Shown here: piece by piece, positions 47,585-56,371 of the stretch | Position numbering within the stretch: the first letter of the stretch is position 1 | Layout of the letters: each line of letters opens with the position of its first letter | Origin: Tatumella citrea | GTDB lineage: Bacteria; Pseudomonadota; Gammaproteobacteria; Enterobacterales; Enterobacteriaceae | Assembly: GCF_002163585.1 (NCBI RefSeq) | Contig: NZ_CP015579.1 | Location: 3,162,001 to 3,226,000 of the forward strand | Length of the DNA stretch: 64,000 bases | Reading direction: 5' to 3' | Notes under the pieces: generated by a model | Databases searched by the model: none | Told to the model about the DNA's origin: nothing | What the model saw: only the letters and a program-made list of their open reading frames with translations | Program-made: the position numbers and the translations under genes

Positions 47585-48945
47585 GGCTGGCTCTCCTCTG
47601 TGGCTTCTGATAATTGACGACTTTCCACAGCCAGTTTTCTGCGGTTCCACAGCAACAACAGTATTGTTAGCACCGATATAACTGCGATCCCAATAGCTTT
47701 AAAATTGAATCCCTGGATAATGGCCCATGGCAACATCGAACCCGCATAATCCAGACTACTGATACTGGTTGTTCCCTGAGGGAGTGAAAAACCGGTACTA
47801 ACAGCGGTACTGGTCACTATCGGGGCCAGACTGGTGCCAATCAACAATGCCAGGCTTAATGTCAAAATGCCTGTCAGCAGAGTACGGAACATATCGCCAC
47901 GGCATACTGCCGTTACCAGAACAAAAGCAAATGGCAGTCCGGTTAACGACGCAAATGGCAGGAACTCATTTCCGGGAATCACCGCAGCCAGCACCAGCAT
48001 CACCGGAATCATCAGCATCGACACAGATAATGTCACCGGATGACCCACACTAACCGCTGAATCAAGACCGATAGCAATATTACCAAAGGCACCGGCACGG
48101 GACTGAGCAATCTCCTGGATCCGTTCACTGATAGGATACACACCCTCCATCAGCATTTTTGCCATGCGGGGTATAATGGTCATGACTGCTGCCATAGTAA
48201 TTGCTGTCTGCAGAATCGCCTTAACCTCAATACCGGCAATAATTCCCAGTAACCCGCCAATAATTGCCCCTAAAGACGCCGGATCTCCCAGAATAGACAG
48301 TCTTTTCTGGATGACTTCGGTATCAATTTTGATATCCCGTACTCCGGGAATACGATCGACAATAGCATTCACCAGCCAGGCTGCCGGCACAAATGAAGCA
48401 GAAAAACCATGTGGTACAGATATCGAAGGCAGATTGAGATATTTTTCCACATCCTTAGTGGTGCGGTCCGCAATCACCATCGTTACCATACAGTTAATGA
48501 CTGCCGCAAAAATCCCCATCCACAAACTGTCTGTAATAATAGCTACCAGTGAGCCTGTAAATGCATGGTGCCACAAATTCCAGATATCGACGTTAAGTAC
48601 GCGGGTGGTTTTGGTATAGAGCATAAAGACATTAATCGCGACACATACCGGAATCACCAGCGCCCCGACACGGGTTCCCATGGCCACAGCAGCTGCAGCC
48701 GGCCAGCCAACATCCAGTACTGAAAGATGCAAACCAAAGCGTTCGACCAGTGCATTACTCACCGGGGTCAGCGATTCGATCATCAGGTTAACGGTGATAC
48801 TTAAACCGATGAAACCTATCCCTACCATCAGTCCCGCACGAATAGCCTTAGCTAATGGCAAGCGCAGAATCAGCCCGAGGATCATAAAGATCAGAGGCAT
48901 CATTACGGATGCCCCCAGACCCACAATGTAGTCAATAATAAACAT
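47581..48945 (-). CDS. PTS EIIC component, galactitol (GatC) family
   Basis: 454 aa polytopic permease with about ten to twelve hydrophobic segments. GatC-family segments include GLMVGIGFIGLSITVNLMIE near residue 40 and a GHPVTLSVSMLMIPVML region. It carries the sugar across the inner membrane while EIIB phosphorylates it. The substrate is not fixed by the sequence: no polyol dehydrogenase, aldolase or kinase gene is adjacent. Confidence 0.9.
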   Translation of the reverse strand: MFIIDYIVGLGASVMMPLIFMILGLILRLPLAKAIRAGLMVGIGFIGLSITVNLMIESLTPVSNALVERFGLHLSVLDVGWPAAAAVAMGTRVGALVIPVCVAINVFMLYTKTTRVLNVDIWNLWHHAFTGSLVAIITDSLWMGIFAAVINCMVTMVIADRTTKDVEKYLNLPSISVPHGFSASFVPAAWLVNAIVDRIPGVRDIKIDTEVIQKRLSILGDPASLGAIIGGLLGIIAGIEVKAILQTAITMAAVMTIIPRMAKMLMEGVYPISERIQEIAQSRAGAFGNIAIGLDSAVSVGHPVTLSVSMLMIPVMLVLAAVIPGNEFLPFASLTGLPFAFVLVTAVCRGDMFRTLLTGILTLSLALLIGTSLAPIVTSTAVSTGFSLPQGTTSISSLDYAGSMLPWAIIQGFNFKAIGIAVISVLTILLLLWNRRKLAVESRQLSEATEESQP

Positions 48946-48948
48946 GGC

Positions 48949-49230
48949 TTAACTCCCGGCGAGAATTAATTCTTTTACGCTGCTAAAGACTTTTTCGGTT
49001 CCCATACCTGTCAGTAATGGCAGTGCATTAACCACCGGAATAGACAGGCTTATCGGGGAAGTAGAGACGATGAAATCAATATCATCGCGGGTTTTCGCTT
49101 CGGAAACCGTTCCCTGTGAGATACGAACTTTATCCAGTAAATTCTCTTTCTTCAGGTAGTCCTGCAGTTTGTTAAGTGCAACTGTACTGGTCGCCACGCC
49201 GGCACCACAACAAATCATCATATGCTTCAT
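48949..49230 (-). CDS. PTS EIIB component, galactitol (GatB) family
   Basis: 93 aa. The phosphocysteine loop is CCGAGVATST (Cys8) at the N-terminus, the standard GatB P-loop. The small Rossmann-like fold continues with ISQGTVSEAKTRDDIDFIVS. GGAGGGGG lies just before the ATG, a strong ribosome site. It is the first gene of the PTS operon. Confidence 0.9.
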   Translation of the reverse strand: MKHMMICCGAGVATSTVALNKLQDYLKKENLLDKVRISQGTVSEAKTRDDIDFIVSTSPISLSIPVVNALPLLTGMGTEKVFSSVKELILAGS

Positions 49231-49912
49231 AATTCCCCCTCCATTTAGTTAGCGGAATTAAAGCATTTCATGATATGCATAATTGTGATCTATGTGTAAT
49301 TTTACACACCGAATACACTATGATTAGCACTACCAAAATCATCTCATTGAAAATAAATAATTTTTAAACCAATAAAATAATCACCTCTTAATAATTATGT
49401 TAATCTGCTCACGGTTTTGGTGGGTTAACCCCGTCAAATATTAAGGTTATTTATGATTTTCGGTCGATGTTAAACAATCTGAACTAAGTTATCGCTGTAC
49501 CGTAGAACCTCTACTGTTAGCAACATGTAAGGTTACGAGCCAGCCATTAAAAATGGATAGGTTTCCCGGCAATGCATACCAGAAATCTCCTGGCGGTCGG
49601 GTAGAAATATCAAGGAATTATCAATCAGTTTATCGGGTTTAATTGGTTATGCCTGTTAAATGTGAATTGACAGGCATAAACAGTTCACGGAGAATAAATC
49701 CGTTAGCTACCTGATTATCTTATTTATCCCACGGGGTAGTGGCACTATTTAATTTTCTCCTGAGGGTAATCTTTAATAATTATCCCTGCGATGCTTGTCT
49801 GCGATCACAGATAATACATTAATAACGATAATGCGGACCCTATTATGATATTCACTGGCATCAGCCATTTGTTGCAGCATCCGTTCGTTACTGCGGAAAA
49901 TATTGTATTGTC
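49231..49912. other. Long intergenic region between the PTS operon and yfiR
   Basis: 682 bp without a supported gene. It holds the palindrome at 49293-49308 near the PTS gene and several A/T-rich tracts (49340-49400, 49755-49850) that may contain the divergent promoters. No known riboswitch motif was recognised, including the GEMM cyclic-di-GMP type that might be expected beside dgcN. Confidence 0.45.
49293..49308. promoter_or_regulatory. Palindromic operator candidate upstream of the PTS operon
   Basis: TGTGTAA-TT-TTACACA, perfect 7-bp arms, 63-78 bp upstream of the EIIB start codon. A TGTGA half-site of CRP type (49284-49288) lies just beside it but lacks a good second half. Confidence 0.5.
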
Positions 49913-50491
49913 ATGAAATCAGCTATCGGTTTTCTGAGCTGTTATTTCAAACTGCTCTACAAAATAAAACCAGAACTTCGCGTATTTGTACCGCTGGTTT
50001 GGCTGTTTCTTTTTCTGCCAACGAGCAGTTTCGCTGCCTTATCAGCCGATAAAACTGATTCTGTCGCTAACCGGATTGTCAGTGGAATAATCAGTTTCAC
50101 TCACTGGCCAGGTAAAAGTGGTTTGCCAAGGCTTTGTATTTTCACCACAGCCAGGCATCTTTCATACAGTAATGATTACATAAGGTCTCAGCCGGCTAAA
50201 GCCTTTGATATTACCTATATTAATGATAAAGCCAGCCTGCCTTCTGCACAATGTGATGCCATCTATTTTGGCAGTGAGACCCCACAGCAACAGTCAGATA
50301 TTCTGGAAAAGACCAGAGGTCGTCCAACATTATCGATTGCCGAAAATAATCCGGGCTGCACTCTGGGTGCAGTATTCTGTTTACTGGTGAAACAGTCTCC
50401 GCCTGCGTTCTCTGTCAATCTGGATTCTCTTTCCAGAAGTGGGGTTAAAGTCAGCCCTGATGTCTTGTTACTTTCACGGAAAGGATACTGA
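49913..50491 (+). CDS. yfiR: Periplasmic cyclic-di-GMP signalling repressor YfiR
   Basis: 192 aa. The N-terminus is long and basic before a hydrophobic export segment (VFVPLVWLFLFLPTSSFA). The mature domain has the YfiR pattern: VANRIVSGIISFTHWP, PRLCIFTTARHLS, CDAIYFGSETPQQQSDIL, RPTLSIAENNPGCTLGAVFCLL. Its cysteines fit the disulphides of YfiR. It binds the periplasmic part of DgcN and keeps the cyclase off. First gene of yfiR-dgcN-yfiB. Confidence 0.88.
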   Translation: MKSAIGFLSCYFKLLYKIKPELRVFVPLVWLFLFLPTSSFAALSADKTDSVANRIVSGIISFTHWPGKSGLPRLCIFTTARHLSYSNDYIRSQPAKAFDITYINDKASLPSAQCDAIYFGSETPQQQSDILEKTRGRPTLSIAENNPGCTLGAVFCLLVKQSPPAFSVNLDSLSRSGVKVSPDVLLLSRKGY

Positions 50492-50495
50492 TATC

Positions 50496-51713
50496 ATGGA
50501 TTACAGCAACAGCAGGAAAGATAAAACATCACTGATCTACAGGTTAAGGAAAGTTAGTGCTATCAATGCAACGCTGATTTTACTACTGTGCTGGATGTTT
50601 CTTTTTTCGACTTCGCTGTTGTTTATTAAACGATACGAACTCCGGAATCTCGAACTGATATCGACGATTCTTAGTAGCAGCCTGACCGCCAGTGTCGTGT
50701 TTGAAGATGCCCATGATGCCGCAAATAAAATAGCCCAGTCCGGAGCCAGGGGGATGTTCAGCTCGGCAGTGCTAAAGACAGAGCACAATACTCTGATTGC
50801 TCGCTGGAATAATGATAATGATGATAATAATGAAAGCTGGTTTCGCCACACCCTTCGTTGTTGGGTATTTTCTTCCCCGCTGGAAATTAATATTGTTCAC
50901 TCAGATAAAGTTATTGGCCATTTAACGATCACCGGCAGTATCAGTGGTGTTGCTGACTTTGTTAAATATTCGGTAATTATTTTGCTGGTTGGAATTGTTA
51001 TTGTTATATCAGCTTCAGTGATTGTCAGTGAACTGTTACACAGGAGTATCGTTGACTCACTGCGTAATATTACTCAGCTGATCCATAATATCATCGAACA
51101 TCGTGATTTTTCGCAGCGAATCCCTCCTATAGAAATTAAAGAGTTTAATGTTTTATCCGGTGATATTAATAAGCTATTAAGCGAAATACATTCGTTACAG
51201 GCATCTTTGTTAAGTGAAAATCAATTACTGGCAGCAAAAGCATTGAAAGATCCACTGACCGGAATTTTTAACCGCTCAGCCTTTGTGTTACATTTGCAAA
51301 AATTGCTCGATTCTGCCGCTGATAAACCGTTTGTACTACTATTTATCGACAGTGACCGGTTCAAAAGTATCAACGATAACTGGGGTCACAGTGCCGGTGA
51401 TGAGGTACTGAAAACTATCAGTCAGCGCCTAAGCCAGTTCGAATCCGACAACGATATGGTCGCCAGAATCGGCGGCGATGAATTTGCGATGCTGATGACC
51501 CGCCTGGCTGATGATTATCAGGTACAACAGCTTATCGCTCATATTTCTTCGGCAATCGCCATACCAATTATTTTGGATAACGGGATTATTATAGCCACCT
51601 CAGTGACCATTGGTTATGCATGGTCGCGTACTTTTGATACTGCCAAAGATATTACTGAACGGGCAGATGCCAATATGTACAAAATAAAAAAAACTCATGG
51701 AGATCAGAGATGA
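50496..51713 (+). CDS. dgcN: Diguanylate cyclase DgcN (YfiN)
   Basis: 405 aa from MDYSNSRKDKTS (the overlapping longer frame is not used). TM1 about 25-45, a periplasmic CHASE8-like sensor (46-150), TM2 about 158-178, HAMP (to about 235) and a GGDEF domain (about 248-405). The active site IGGDEFAML and the substrate loop FIDSDRFKSINDNWGHSAGDE are intact. At the inhibitory I-site the residues are SDND, not RxxD, so product inhibition is probably weak. It makes cyclic di-GMP when YfiR is sequestered. Confidence 0.92.
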   Translation: MDYSNSRKDKTSLIYRLRKVSAINATLILLLCWMFLFSTSLLFIKRYELRNLELISTILSSSLTASVVFEDAHDAANKIAQSGARGMFSSAVLKTEHNTLIARWNNDNDDNNESWFRHTLRCWVFSSPLEINIVHSDKVIGHLTITGSISGVADFVKYSVIILLVGIVIVISASVIVSELLHRSIVDSLRNITQLIHNIIEHRDFSQRIPPIEIKEFNVLSGDINKLLSEIHSLQASLLSENQLLAAKALKDPLTGIFNRSAFVLHLQKLLDSAADKPFVLLFIDSDRFKSINDNWGHSAGDEVLKTISQRLSQFESDNDMVARIGGDEFAMLMTRLADDYQVQQLIAHISSAIAIPIILDNGIIIATSVTIGYAWSRTFDTAKDITERADANMYKIKKTHGDQR

Positions 51714-52186
51714 AAGTAGTAACCGGCCTGGTTTGTGTTTTATTGCTCTGTACCGCAGGTTGTCAGACCCGCGGTGTATTTAGCTCAGCCCAGATAAAAG
51801 GAATGCAGGAAGAGGGTTTTACTCAGCAAAATGATGGATGGTCTTTAGGTTTATCTGACCGTATCTTGTTTGGGATTAATGAATCATCGCTGACCGGACA
51901 AAGTAAAGCGAGCATTAGCCGTATTGCCGCAAAACTCTCCTCGCTGGGGATTCGTCACCTGAGAATAGATGGCTATACCGATAATTATGGTGAAGTCTCC
52001 TATAATCAGCAATTATCACTGAAACGCGCCAATGTCGTCGCTGACCAGTGGTCTGCTGGCGGGCCGGTACCACGTGAAAACATACAGACCCGTGGCCTGG
52101 GAATGAAATACCCAGTGGCAAGTAATAGTACCAGCCAGGGCCGTGCTCAGAACCGCAGAGTCGCTATTATTATTGCTGCCCCCTGA
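51710..52186 (+). CDS. yfiB: OmpA-family lipoprotein YfiB
   Basis: 158 aa (E. coli 160). The lipobox CTAGC gives Cys18. The OmpA-like peptidoglycan-binding domain shows ILFGINESSLTGQSKASI, IDGYTDNYGEVSYNQQLSLK and GRAQNRRVAI. In the YfiBNR system activated YfiB binds and sequesters YfiR, releasing DgcN. It overlaps dgcN by 4 nt (ATGA). Confidence 0.92.
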   Translation: MKVVTGLVCVLLLCTAGCQTRGVFSSAQIKGMQEEGFTQQNDGWSLGLSDRILFGINESSLTGQSKASISRIAAKLSSLGIRHLRIDGYTDNYGEVSYNQQLSLKRANVVADQWSAGGPVPRENIQTRGLGMKYPVASNSTSQGRAQNRRVAIIIAAP

Positions 52187-52281
52187 ATTATCCATACCGC
52201 TGCGCCGGGTTCCGGTCTGGCTGAGAATAACAGATAACCTGCCCGTGGAAATACTTTACTCCCCGGGCGGGTGTTGTTTAT

Positions 52282-53010
52282 TCAGGCGGTCATTCCACCG
52301 TCCACAAACAACTCTGTTCCGGTAATAAAACTGCTGTCCTCTGAGGCGAAAAACAGGGCTGCTGATGCAATTTCTTCCGGCTTACCGATACGTTTCATCG
52401 GTATTTTTTCGATAAACCCTTGCCGGACTTCATCACTGACGCCGTCAAAGATAGGGGTATCTGTCGGACCCGGACTTAAAATATTTACCCGTATTCCCAG
52501 CCCTGTGAGCTCTTTGCTCCAGGCAAGGCCGTAGCTGCGAACAGCCGCTTTCGTTGCCGAATAAGTGCCATAACCCGCCGGATTAGCTTTACCGGCAATC
52601 GATCCCAGTAAGATGATGCTACCGCCCTGAGCCATTAGCTTTACACCTTCTCTGACCGTGATCACCAGTCCACGAACATTAGTCGCAAATAACCGGTCAA
52701 AATGCTCTTCAGACAATAAATTCAGAGGAGCTGGTTCACCTATTCCGGAAGCAGCTACCAGAATATCCACCTGTGCCACTTTTTCTGATATCACAGAAAA
52801 TAAACGTACAATATCTTCGCTTTTTGTCACATCACACTGAACCCCTTCGGCTGCCGGGCCCAGTAATTTTATCGCCTCATCGAGTTTATCCTGACGTCGG
52901 CCAGCAATGAAAACCCGGGCCCCCTGACCAATAAAGCTTTGGGCAATGGCTAATCCTATTCCACTGTTGCCGCCGGTGATTACCGCCGTTTTTCCTGTCA
53001 GTTTTAGCAT
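52282..53010 (-). CDS. Short-chain dehydrogenase/reductase
   Basis: 242 aa classical SDR. Cofactor motif TGGNSGIG (12-19) with IAGRR after strand 2 favouring NADP(H). The catalytic triad is Ser136, Tyr149 and Lys153 (GYGTYSATKAAV). The C-terminal EDSSFITGTELFVDGGMTA is typical. The substrate is unknown. Divergent from an HxlR regulator that probably controls it. Confidence 0.92.
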   Translation of the reverse strand: MLKLTGKTAVITGGNSGIGLAIAQSFIGQGARVFIAGRRQDKLDEAIKLLGPAAEGVQCDVTKSEDIVRLFSVISEKVAQVDILVAASGIGEPAPLNLLSEEHFDRLFATNVRGLVITVREGVKLMAQGGSIILLGSIAGKANPAGYGTYSATKAAVRSYGLAWSKELTGLGIRVNILSPGPTDTPIFDGVSDEVRQGFIEKIPMKRIGKPEEIASAALFFASEDSSFITGTELFVDGGMTA

Positions 53011-53040
53011 GTTTATCTCCTGAGTTTTGACTCAGCAAAG

Positions 53041-53089
53041 ATACACGGTGTATATTTAGTGTCAATTACGCACCTGGAGTAAACCAGGT
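53041..53089. promoter_or_regulatory. Two inverted repeats between the SDR and HxlR genes
   Basis: ATACAC-G-GTGTAT at 53041-53053 and ACCTGG-AGTAAA-CCAGGT at 53072-53089, both perfect, in the 97-bp divergent gap. Either may be the HxlR operator. Confidence 0.55.
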
Positions 53090-53107
53090 ATACATCAGGA
53101 AACTTCC

Positions 53108-53497
53108 ATGACTCAGAATGTTGAATTAGCCCTGGCAGAAATTAATGCAACGCGGGTGGTACTCGATCAGATTGCCAACAAGTGGTCAATTCTGATCCTG
53201 ACGGTACTGTGTCCACAACCAGCCCGTTTCAATCAGTTAAAAAAACGACTTGATCCAATTACCCATAAAGCACTGACCGAAGCACTCAGAAGACTGGAGA
53301 AAAATGGGCTGGTCAATCGCCGGGTGATAGCCTCTTCTCCTGTGGCAGTAGAATATTCAATAACTGAGCTGGGTCTATCGTTAAAAGATCCGTTTGTGGC
53401 ATTGGTGCAGTGGGCCAGTCGCTATAATGAAAGCATTGCCTCTGCTCAACAGGAGTATGCAGAAAAAAACGCCGCTGAGTGTAGCAGCATCGTATAG
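53108..53497 (+). CDS. HxlR-family transcriptional regulator
   Basis: 129 aa winged helix protein. Family text: IANKWSILILTVLCPQPARF, then LKKRLDPITHKALTEALRRL, then EKNGLVNRRVIASSPVAVEY and SITELG. The N-terminal conserved Cys of redox-sensing members (CP motif) is not present, so a thiol switch is less likely. Divergent from an SDR gene, the common arrangement for HxlR regulators. Confidence 0.9.
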   Translation: MTQNVELALAEINATRVVLDQIANKWSILILTVLCPQPARFNQLKKRLDPITHKALTEALRRLEKNGLVNRRVIASSPVAVEYSITELGLSLKDPFVALVQWASRYNESIASAQQEYAEKNAAECSSIV

Positions 53498-53520
53498 TGC
53501 TGGCGGGGCTGACTGAGGGG

Positions 53521-54342
53521 TTACTCCAGACACTGGCGGATTTTTTGCCAGGTTTCTGCGGTCGCCGGATTAAAAATCATCATGCTGAGTTCCGGCTGCC
53601 CATCCACCAGCAATGAGGTAAACTCCAGCTCTATCTCTCCCAACAACGGGTGATACATACGCTTTCGGCCTTCCCCGGAGTGAGCCACATCATTGCTGCG
53701 CCAGAATGCCTCAAATTCGGGACTGACTACCGATAATTCTGCCACCAGTTGTTGTACTTCTTCGGTTATTCCGGCCCGGGCGATATCCGCCCGAAATGCG
53801 CTGACCATAAAATGGGCCAGACTCTGCCAGTCAGCCTGAATTTCACGCATCTGCGGATCAGTGAAAATTCTCCGTAACACATTGCGCTGCTCTGGTGGCA
53901 ACACACTGTAATCCGTCATAACTTTCGTCGCCGCACGGTTCCAGGCCACGACTTCCCAGCTACGGGTTCTGACTATCGCCGGGCTGTAGATCAGTGCATC
54001 AAGTACCCCCTGAAGGCGAGGGGTCACTTTCTCCGGTCCGGCAGACAGTGCTGAGGGTGGATGGCCGAACGCCAGTAAAAACAGATGTTCCCGCTCGGCT
54101 TCACTCATCATCAGACCGCCGGCAATCCGCTCCAGGACTTCTCTGGACGGAGAGCCTCCCCGCCCCTGTTCCAGCCAGGTATACCAGGTAGGGCTGATAT
54201 TTGCCAGCGAGGCAACCTCTTCACGACGCAGCCCCGGAGTGCGCCGGCGACCGGCAGCAAAGCCAAAATGATCAGGATCGAGCCGTAACCGACGACTGCG
54301 TAAAAATTCACCTAAAGCGTTGTCCGCGTGATCAGTTGTCAT
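53521..54342 (-). CDS. XRE-family regulator with MmyB-like ligand-binding domain
   Basis: 273 aa. The N-terminal HTH begins LGEFLRSRRLRLDP and contains TPGLRREEVASLANISPTWY with the EQGRGGSPS turn. The C-terminal half matches the MmyB-type domain (SPAIVRTRSWEVVAWNRAA, then a helical core ending YHPLLGEIELEF). Such proteins usually control a divergent oxidoreductase gene, and one starts 102 bp away in the opposite direction. Confidence 0.9.
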   Translation of the reverse strand: MTTDHADNALGEFLRSRRLRLDPDHFGFAAGRRRTPGLRREEVASLANISPTWYTWLEQGRGGSPSREVLERIAGGLMMSEAEREHLFLLAFGHPPSALSAGPEKVTPRLQGVLDALIYSPAIVRTRSWEVVAWNRAATKVMTDYSVLPPEQRNVLRRIFTDPQMREIQADWQSLAHFMVSAFRADIARAGITEEVQQLVAELSVVSPEFEAFWRSNDVAHSGEGRKRMYHPLLGEIELEFTSLLVDGQPELSMMIFNPATAETWQKIRQCLE

Positions 54343-54444
54343 AGTGTTCCTGTTAGTTTTTATACCCTGATAATCTCACTACTTTTATCCTGTGACGACG
54401 CGGATACACTGAGTTTCAGAACATGTGACCCGGAGAAACAGACT

Positions 54445-55356
54445 ATGCGAGTATTCTTAACTGGTGCAACCGGTTTTATTGGCTCCCGGATTATTGGTGA
54501 ACTCACCGAAGCGGGACATCAGGTTATCGGGCTGGCCAGAACAGAGGCAGCGGAACAGTACCTACACCAACGTGGCGCTCTGGCGCACAAGGGAAGTTTA
54601 GAACATCCTGAGACACTTACCGCAGGGGCTTCTCTGGCTGATGCCGTGATTCATTGTGCCTTTGATCATAACTTCGAAAAATTTGCAGAGAACTGTGAAA
54701 AAGAACGTGAAGCCATCAAAGCGTTGGGTGCTGGCTTACAAGGCACCGACCGGCCACTGATCATTACTTCGGGCACCGGAACCGGCGATGCCGGAGACGG
54801 GCTTCCTGCCCGGGAATCGGTGTTTAACTCTGACCATCCTAACCCACGTATCGTGTCAGAACTGGAAGGTACCAAATTACTGGCCCGGGGAGTTGATGTG
54901 CGTGTGGTTCGTTTACCGCAGGTCCACGATACCACCAGGCAAGGCCTGCTTTCTCCGTATGCCGCCATCTGTATTCAACAGGGCAAAGTTGCCTGTGCGA
55001 ATAATGGCAGCAACCGCTGGCCGGCAGTTCATGTCAGTGATGCCGCCCGCCTGTATGCACTGGTTCTGAAGAGCGGACAAAAAGGGCAACGTTATAACGC
55101 GGTAGCGGAAGAAGGAGTGACCAGTGATTTGATTACTCAGGCACTGAGTCAGGGGCTGAATTTACCCCGGGTATTTATCAGTGGTGATGAACTACAGGCA
55201 TTCTTTGGCTGGATGAGCATGTTTGCAGATAAGGATATGCCGGCTTCAGGGACATGGACTCAACAGCAATTAGACTGGAAACCGCGTGGCCCTGGCCTGA
55301 TCGAAGACTTATCGAATATGGATTATCGCCTGTTCAAAGGCGAAACCGTTTCCTGA
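54445..55356 (+). CDS. NAD(P)-dependent epimerase/atypical SDR family protein
   Basis: 303 aa from the ATG at 54445, chosen because the Rossmann strand MRVFLTGATGFIGSRI starts at once and AGAAACAGA lies upstream; the 39 extra codons of the longer frame are not family-like. The dinucleotide loop is TGATGFIG. The usual YxxxK is not apparent at RIVSELEGTKLL, so it is an atypical SDR (SDR_a5-like). Probably regulated by the divergent XRE/MmyB protein. Confidence 0.88.
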   Translation: MRVFLTGATGFIGSRIIGELTEAGHQVIGLARTEAAEQYLHQRGALAHKGSLEHPETLTAGASLADAVIHCAFDHNFEKFAENCEKEREAIKALGAGLQGTDRPLIITSGTGTGDAGDGLPARESVFNSDHPNPRIVSELEGTKLLARGVDVRVVRLPQVHDTTRQGLLSPYAAICIQQGKVACANNGSNRWPAVHVSDAARLYALVLKSGQKGQRYNAVAEEGVTSDLITQALSQGLNLPRVFISGDELQAFFGWMSMFADKDMPASGTWTQQQLDWKPRGPGLIEDLSNMDYRLFKGETVS

Positions 55357-55411
55357 CATTACGGTCAGACACCGGTATTGCGGTTGGATCCCCTTTTATC
55401 AGATACAGAAA

Positions 55412-55438
55412 CCGGCAGCTTATTGTTAAGGCTGCCGG
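55412..55438. terminator. Hairpin between convergent epimerase and hydrolase genes
   Basis: CCGGCAGC (55412-55419) pairs with GCTGCCGG (55431-55438), extended by TTA/TAA with a one-base bulge. On the minus strand the tail is TTTCTG. Probable bidirectional terminator of modest strength. Confidence 0.5.
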
Positions 55439-55485
55439 CAACCCGATGATGAATTACAGCTGCAATAACGCCGCAGCCTTGGTGG

Positions 55486-56052
55486 CTATTTCTGCCAGAA
55501 CGGGCTGAATAACGAGGTAATTAACGGAAGCTCGGTTACCCCGTCGCGGGCCAGGAAATGGCCCTGATCAGGTAAAGCATAAAAAGGTGCTGAAAGTTGC
55601 TGGCTTAACCGTAAAGAATATTCCGGCGGGACTATCTCATCATTCAGTGAACCGATAACCACCCGCTGTGAGATCCTTGCAATTACTGAGCCCGCATTCA
55701 CAGGTTCCCGGGTAAAACTGTCTAACATTTCCAGTCCGGGTATGGGTTCACTGAATCCGGATACCAATAACAGCCCACCAGCAACGGCTTCCGGAAAACG
55801 CTGCGTCAGATAATTGAGCAAGGTAATACATCCGAGGCTGTGTCCCACCAGCCAGCAATTTTCATCGGGTTCACCGATGCTTTCTGTCAGGGCATCCAGC
55901 CAGGCTTCAGGCTGAGGAGCCTGAGAATCGGGAAGCTTTGGAACGGTGACATTCAGACCTGATTGTTCGGCCTGTTGTTGCAGCCATGGGAACCAGTGAT
56001 GTTCCGGTGCTGCCATAAACCCATGGACAATAACCAGTCTTTTTGCTGCCAT
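55486..56052 (-). CDS. Alpha/beta hydrolase of the YdeN/RBBP9 family
   Basis: 188 aa from MAAKRLVIVHGF, with GGAG 9 nt upstream; an ATG five codons earlier is possible. The family opening HGFMAAPEHHWFPWLQ resembles E. coli YdeN. Nucleophile Ser72 is in VGHSLGCITLL; the acid Asp is in GSLNDEIVPPEYS and His in DQGHFLARDG. A small serine hydrolase of unknown substrate. Confidence 0.9.
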   Translation of the reverse strand: MAAKRLVIVHGFMAAPEHHWFPWLQQQAEQSGLNVTVPKLPDSQAPQPEAWLDALTESIGEPDENCWLVGHSLGCITLLNYLTQRFPEAVAGGLLLVSGFSEPIPGLEMLDSFTREPVNAGSVIARISQRVVIGSLNDEIVPPEYSLRLSQQLSAPFYALPDQGHFLARDGVTELPLITSLFSPFWQK

Positions 56053-56067
56053 CTCTTTGTTCTCCAT

Positions 56068-56371
56068 TGCACACTGATGAACTCCGTCCGACCGGAAGGA
56101 TACCGGCAACAGTTTGTATCTGCGGAGGTATTTGCACAACTATCAAATAGTGCAAAGCAAGTCAGTTGCATGAAACAAGTGAGAACGGGCAGGATTTATG
56201 TTCGCCGGGAAAGACATTTCTGAAAGGATTGTGAAACTGTCCGGAAGCTAAGCCCGATAGATTATGCCCCACTACTCCTAAAATTTCAGGATACAGGCTT
56301 TCGGGGTTATGTTGCAGAACACACTCAAAGGGCCGCCGGCTGACAATCTGAGGCCAGCTTCTGCAGATGCG
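56068..56371. other. Gap between the hydrolase gene and the ABC permease gene
   Basis: 304 bp without a supported gene. It holds an inverted repeat TTTGCAC (56131-56137) / GTGCAAA (56150-56156), extended inward by CTAT/ATAG if three bases bulge. This lies about 80 bp upstream of the hydrolase start and could be its operator. No ABC ATPase gene or remnant is visible here. Confidence 0.4.

Noticed and set aside
49284..49299. CRP site upstream of the PTS operon
   Set aside because: One TGTGA half is present but the second half matches only two of five bases; the adjacent palindrome is a better candidate operator.
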